A DNA stretch of 16,071 bases, from positions 1-16,071 of the forward strand of contig CAYQZZ010000048.1 of NCBI GenBank assembly GCA_964422155.1, written 5' to 3'. The notes below the pieces were generated by a model. That model did no database searches, had not been told where the DNA came from, and saw only the letters and a list, made by a program, of their open reading frames with translations. Positions 14,746-16,071 of this stretch are shown one piece after another (position 1 is the stretch's first letter; each line of letters opens with the position of its first letter). The DNA comes from JBGPRB01 sp964422155. GTDB taxonomy: Bacteria > Chloroflexota > Dehalococcoidia > Dehalococcoidales > RBG-16-60-22. Both the position numbers and the translations under genes were made by a program.

Positions 14746-14774
14746 GTATGTAATAATTTGTAATTACCTGTCAA
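14746..14774 (-). promoter_or_regulatory. Possible promoter for the hydroxyisobutyrate dehydrogenase/cupin pair
   Basis: A perfect TTGACA on the minus strand (complement of 14769-14774) lies 82 bases upstream of the ATG, but the -10 at the right spacing is poor (TACATA or ACATAC, complements of 14747-14752 or 14746-14751). Read this as a candidate only. Confidence 0.3.
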
Positions 14775-14858
14775 TATTATATTATGTGCGGCACCATCAA
14801 AGTTTTAAATACCGTCCATGGTTGATGCCTGATTTAACCCTTCGTTAGAAGGTTCAAA

Positions 14859-16070
14859 TTACCGATTTCCAGACAAGCTACCTGACGGTGCTTTCCTCCA
14901 CACTGGCACCAGAAGAATAAAGGATATTGCGGCACCCGCCGCAGCCAGGACGAATGACCAGGCAAATGTGCCTGTGGTATCGGCTATCCAGCCAGCGATT
15001 ACGGGAGAAATAGTTGAGCCAACACCTAAATACAGGGTCCACAGGCCAACAATACTGCCAGCAGACTCCTTGGAGAAATAGTCTGAGGCTGATGCTGCAT
15101 ACATCGACCAGACAGCCCCGTAGCCAAGCCCGAAAATGGTAGTGAATATGGTCAATGCAACACCCTGCCCGTACGCCATTCCTAAACTACCTCCAGCTAT
15201 CAGCAGGGCACACACCATCATGATGTTAATTCTTCGTATTTTATCAGATAGAGAACCCAAGACGATTTTACCAATTACAGCGCTTATGCCTACCACGGTT
15301 ATCAGCCCAGCTGCCATTTCGTAAGGGAGGGCAAGCTCCTGGGAGGCATAAGTGGTCAGGAAAGTAAATGGTATAATTATGGCAAAACCGGTAAGCAGAT
15401 AAGCCAGACCAATGAGCCAGAATCTTACGTCACGTAAAAGCTTCAGGTATATGGCGCTGACGGGCTCACGGCTATGTCGTTCAAGCCTTGTCCCATTGAG
15501 TACGGATGGCTCTCCTGGGTGGCTTCTGATCATAAGTAAGTTCATTATTGCCACCGCGAAACCTAAAGCGCCCAGAATCATCCAGCCTGTCCTCCAGCTA
15601 TGAGCGCCGACTATCACCGGCAGGGCGGCGCTGCTACCAACGATACCCAGGGCACTACCAATATCAACAAAAGCTAGTGTCTTGCCTTTATGTTTATCGC
15701 TGGTCCATCTTTGTGCCAGTGCCATGACAGGAGCCCAGCAGGCGGCGGAGCCAATGCCAGCCAATGTAAAGAACAAGCTCGCTTGAATAAGTGACGAGGC
15801 GTAACCCATGAGGAATGTTCCCGCTCCAAGTATAGCGGCAAATAGGGTAAGAAGCAGGCGTACATCATATCTGTCTCCTATCAGGCCAAGCAGAGGAGAG
15901 AAGACCGTGTAAGCTATGAAGAATGAAGCATAAATCATTCCTGCCTCAATCTTGGAGATAGCCAGAGAGGGAAGCATCTCCGGAAGAAGTACACCGTAGC
16001 CATATCTGATAGAATATGATATGAATACGGTAAAGAAACAAGCCACTAATACAGCTAGACGTTTATTCAT
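14859..16070 (-). CDS. Major facilitator superfamily transporter, likely organic-acid carrier
   Basis: The predicted protein has 403 residues and appears complete, with its ATG at the last bases of the window (complement of 16068-16070), so any promoter and ribosome-binding site are outside. It has about 12 hydrophobic segments in two halves. The conserved loop between helices 2 and 3 is GLIGDRYDVR (62-71), and the matching loop in the second half reads GSLSDKIRR. The general look (N-terminus with SIRYGYGVLLPEML and a long central loop) is like the monocarboxylate / oxalate-formate antiporter group. It may move the acid handled by the neighbouring dehydrogenases. Direction and substrate are unknown. 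Confidence 0.85.
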   Translation of the reverse strand: MNKRLAVLVACFFTVFISYSIRYGYGVLLPEMLPSLAISKIEAGMIYASFFIAYTVFSPLLGLIGDRYDVRLLLTLFAAILGAGTFLMGYASSLIQASLFFTLAGIGSAACWAPVMALAQRWTSDKHKGKTLAFVDIGSALGIVGSSAALPVIVGAHSWRTGWMILGALGFAVAIMNLLMIRSHPGEPSVLNGTRLERHSREPVSAIYLKLLRDVRFWLIGLAYLLTGFAIIIPFTFLTTYASQELALPYEMAAGLITVVGISAVIGKIVLGSLSDKIRRINIMMVCALLIAGGSLGMAYGQGVALTIFTTIFGLGYGAVWSMYAASASDYFSKESAGSIVGLWTLYLGVGSTISPVIAGWIADTTGTFAWSFVLAAAGAAISFILLVPVWRKAPSGSLSGNR

Positions 16071-16071
16071 A

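Noticed and set aside
14835..14858. Hairpin AACCCTTC-gtta-GAAGGTT after the MFS gene as a terminator
   Set aside because: The stem needs a bulge and no U-tract follows on the minus strand.

Overview
The window looks like bacterial chromosome with medium GC content, most likely from an anaerobic Chloroflexota of the Dehalococcoidia type or a relative. That placement is an inference. It rests on a bacterial-style layout (Shine-Dalgarno sites, TTGACA/TATAAT promoters, a lipoprotein signal) together with an NrpR-type nitrogen regulator, a family best known from archaea, and on the mix of branched-chain-type ABC transport, DUF169 and short-chain dehydrogenase genes. I see no rRNA, tRNA, CRISPR array, phage gene or insertion sequence.

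Left part (1-3859, + strand) is a nitrogen-assimilation block. It holds the C-terminal end of an FMN-binding glutamate-synthase-family protein, an NrpR-like winged-helix repressor, hisF two bases behind it, and an ELFV glutamate dehydrogenase. The regulator's promoter (-35 TTGACA, -10 TATAAT) is overlapped by a long inverted repeat (636-649 / 665-678, 13 of 14 bases matching). This is the best regulatory signal in the window and a good candidate for an autoregulatory operator.

Middle part (3910-5594) holds an SDR oxidoreductase on the minus strand and a DUF169 gene on the plus strand. Both fire from a 170-bp divergent promoter region with a recognisable promoter on each strand.

Transport part (5666-10812): a promoter with a roughly 150-nt leader precedes a four-gene ABC transporter operon of the branched-chain amino acid (HAAT) type, ordered ATPase-ATPase-permease-permease (livG, livF, livH, livM) with overlapping or closely spaced genes. 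The matching lipoprotein substrate-binding protein faces it on the opposite strand. A strong hairpin lies between the two 3' ends and has its U-tract on the binding-protein side. The binding-protein gene has its own promoter and a leader that contains a 22-codon ORF with a strong ribosome-binding site, ending two bases before the main start codon.

Right part (10968-16070): a C-terminal relic of a zinc-type alcohol dehydrogenase is followed by a GldA-type iron/zinc polyol dehydrogenase (+). After that, all on the minus strand, come an SDR, a one-domain cupin, a 3-hydroxyisobutyrate-dehydrogenase-family enzyme and an MFS carrier. The last four look like a small catabolic set for hydroxy acids or polyols with its own importer or exporter, but the substrate cannot be read from sequence.
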